DNA from: Leptolyngbya sp. Cla-17
Lineage (GTDB): Bacteria; Cyanobacteriota; Cyanobacteriia; Leptolyngbyales; Leptolyngbyaceae
Direction: 5' to 3'
NCBI RefSeq assembly: GCF_016807185.1
Contig: NZ_JAEVYN010000001.1
Span: 1,920,964 to 1,935,288, forward strand
Length of the DNA stretch: 14,325 nt
Positions 14,284 to 14,325 of this stretch are shown one piece after another. How positions within the stretch are numbered: the stretch's first letter is position 1; each line of letters begins with the position of its first letter. The notes under the pieces were generated by a model. The model was not told the DNA's origin. It saw only the letters and a program-made list of their open reading frames with translations, and made no database searches. A program made the position numbers and the translations under genes.

Positions 14284-14325
14284 GAAGGCGATCCCAATTG
14301 AGCAATAATATCGCGGTTGACTTTC
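14280..14325 (-). CDS. C-terminal end of an upstream gene, coupled to the MetX-like gene (partial)
   Basis: On the minus strand the frame entering at the window edge reads KVNRDIIAQLGSPS and stops at TGA (14280-14282). This TGA shares four bases (ATGA) with the start codon of the MetX-like gene at 14283. Such overlaps are typical of translationally coupled genes, and the residues look like real protein. The rest lies outside the window and 14 residues are too few to identify the family. Confidence 0.6.
   Translation of the reverse strand, partial: KVNRDIIAQLGSPS

Overview
The window looks like chromosomal DNA of a filamentous-type cyanobacterium. The octamer GCGATCGC (HIP1) and its GCGATCG derivatives recur in genes and spacers (for example 2426-2433, 2543-2550 and 3484-3491). 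The gene content also fits: a multi-PAS/GAF histidine kinase, a periplasmic sulfate-binding lipoprotein, a SigK/RskA-type sigma/anti-sigma pair and a type III glutamine synthetase. I see no transposase, integrase, CRISPR array, tRNA or rRNA.

Layout. 52-911 (minus): a probable two-gene unit encoding a small lipoprotein with MKGDA-type repeats, then a membrane-anchored DipZ-type thioredoxin-fold protein. Divergent from it, 1167-2517 (plus): an ECF sigma factor and its RskA-type membrane anti-sigma factor. 2518-2888 is a long spacer; its 3' half carries a candidate promoter and a roughly 125-nt leader that can fold into a closed structure just before the next gene. 2889-7046 (plus): an orphan 1385-residue sensor kinase (TM, five PAS, two GAF, HisKA, HATPase). 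7066-8324 (minus): an actin-like ParM/StbA-family ATPase and an overlapping small ribbon-helix-helix protein, behind a near-consensus promoter and three phased repeats that resemble a parC site. 8686-9786 (plus): sulfate-binding lipoprotein SbpA, with no transporter permease beside it. 9837-11783 (minus): a 648-residue secreted DUF11-like surface protein. 11804-11833: an intrinsic terminator. 11894-14325 (minus): a type III glutamine synthetase, a MetX-like alpha/beta hydrolase, and the last codons of a third gene translationally coupled to the hydrolase.

How the genes work together. The sigma/anti-sigma pair probably senses envelope or redox stress; the divergent lipoprotein/thioredoxin unit is a natural, unproven candidate target. 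The actin-like/RHH pair is the most interesting system. It has the organisation of a plasmid type II partition locus (promoter plus iterons, filament ATPase, small RHH adaptor with an acidic-hydrophobic C-terminus), but it sits among apparently chromosomal metabolic genes. That is what a ParMR system repurposed as a cytoskeleton (like the CorM/CorR pair reported in Anabaena) would look like. The leader of the kinase gene is the second item deserving a closer look.
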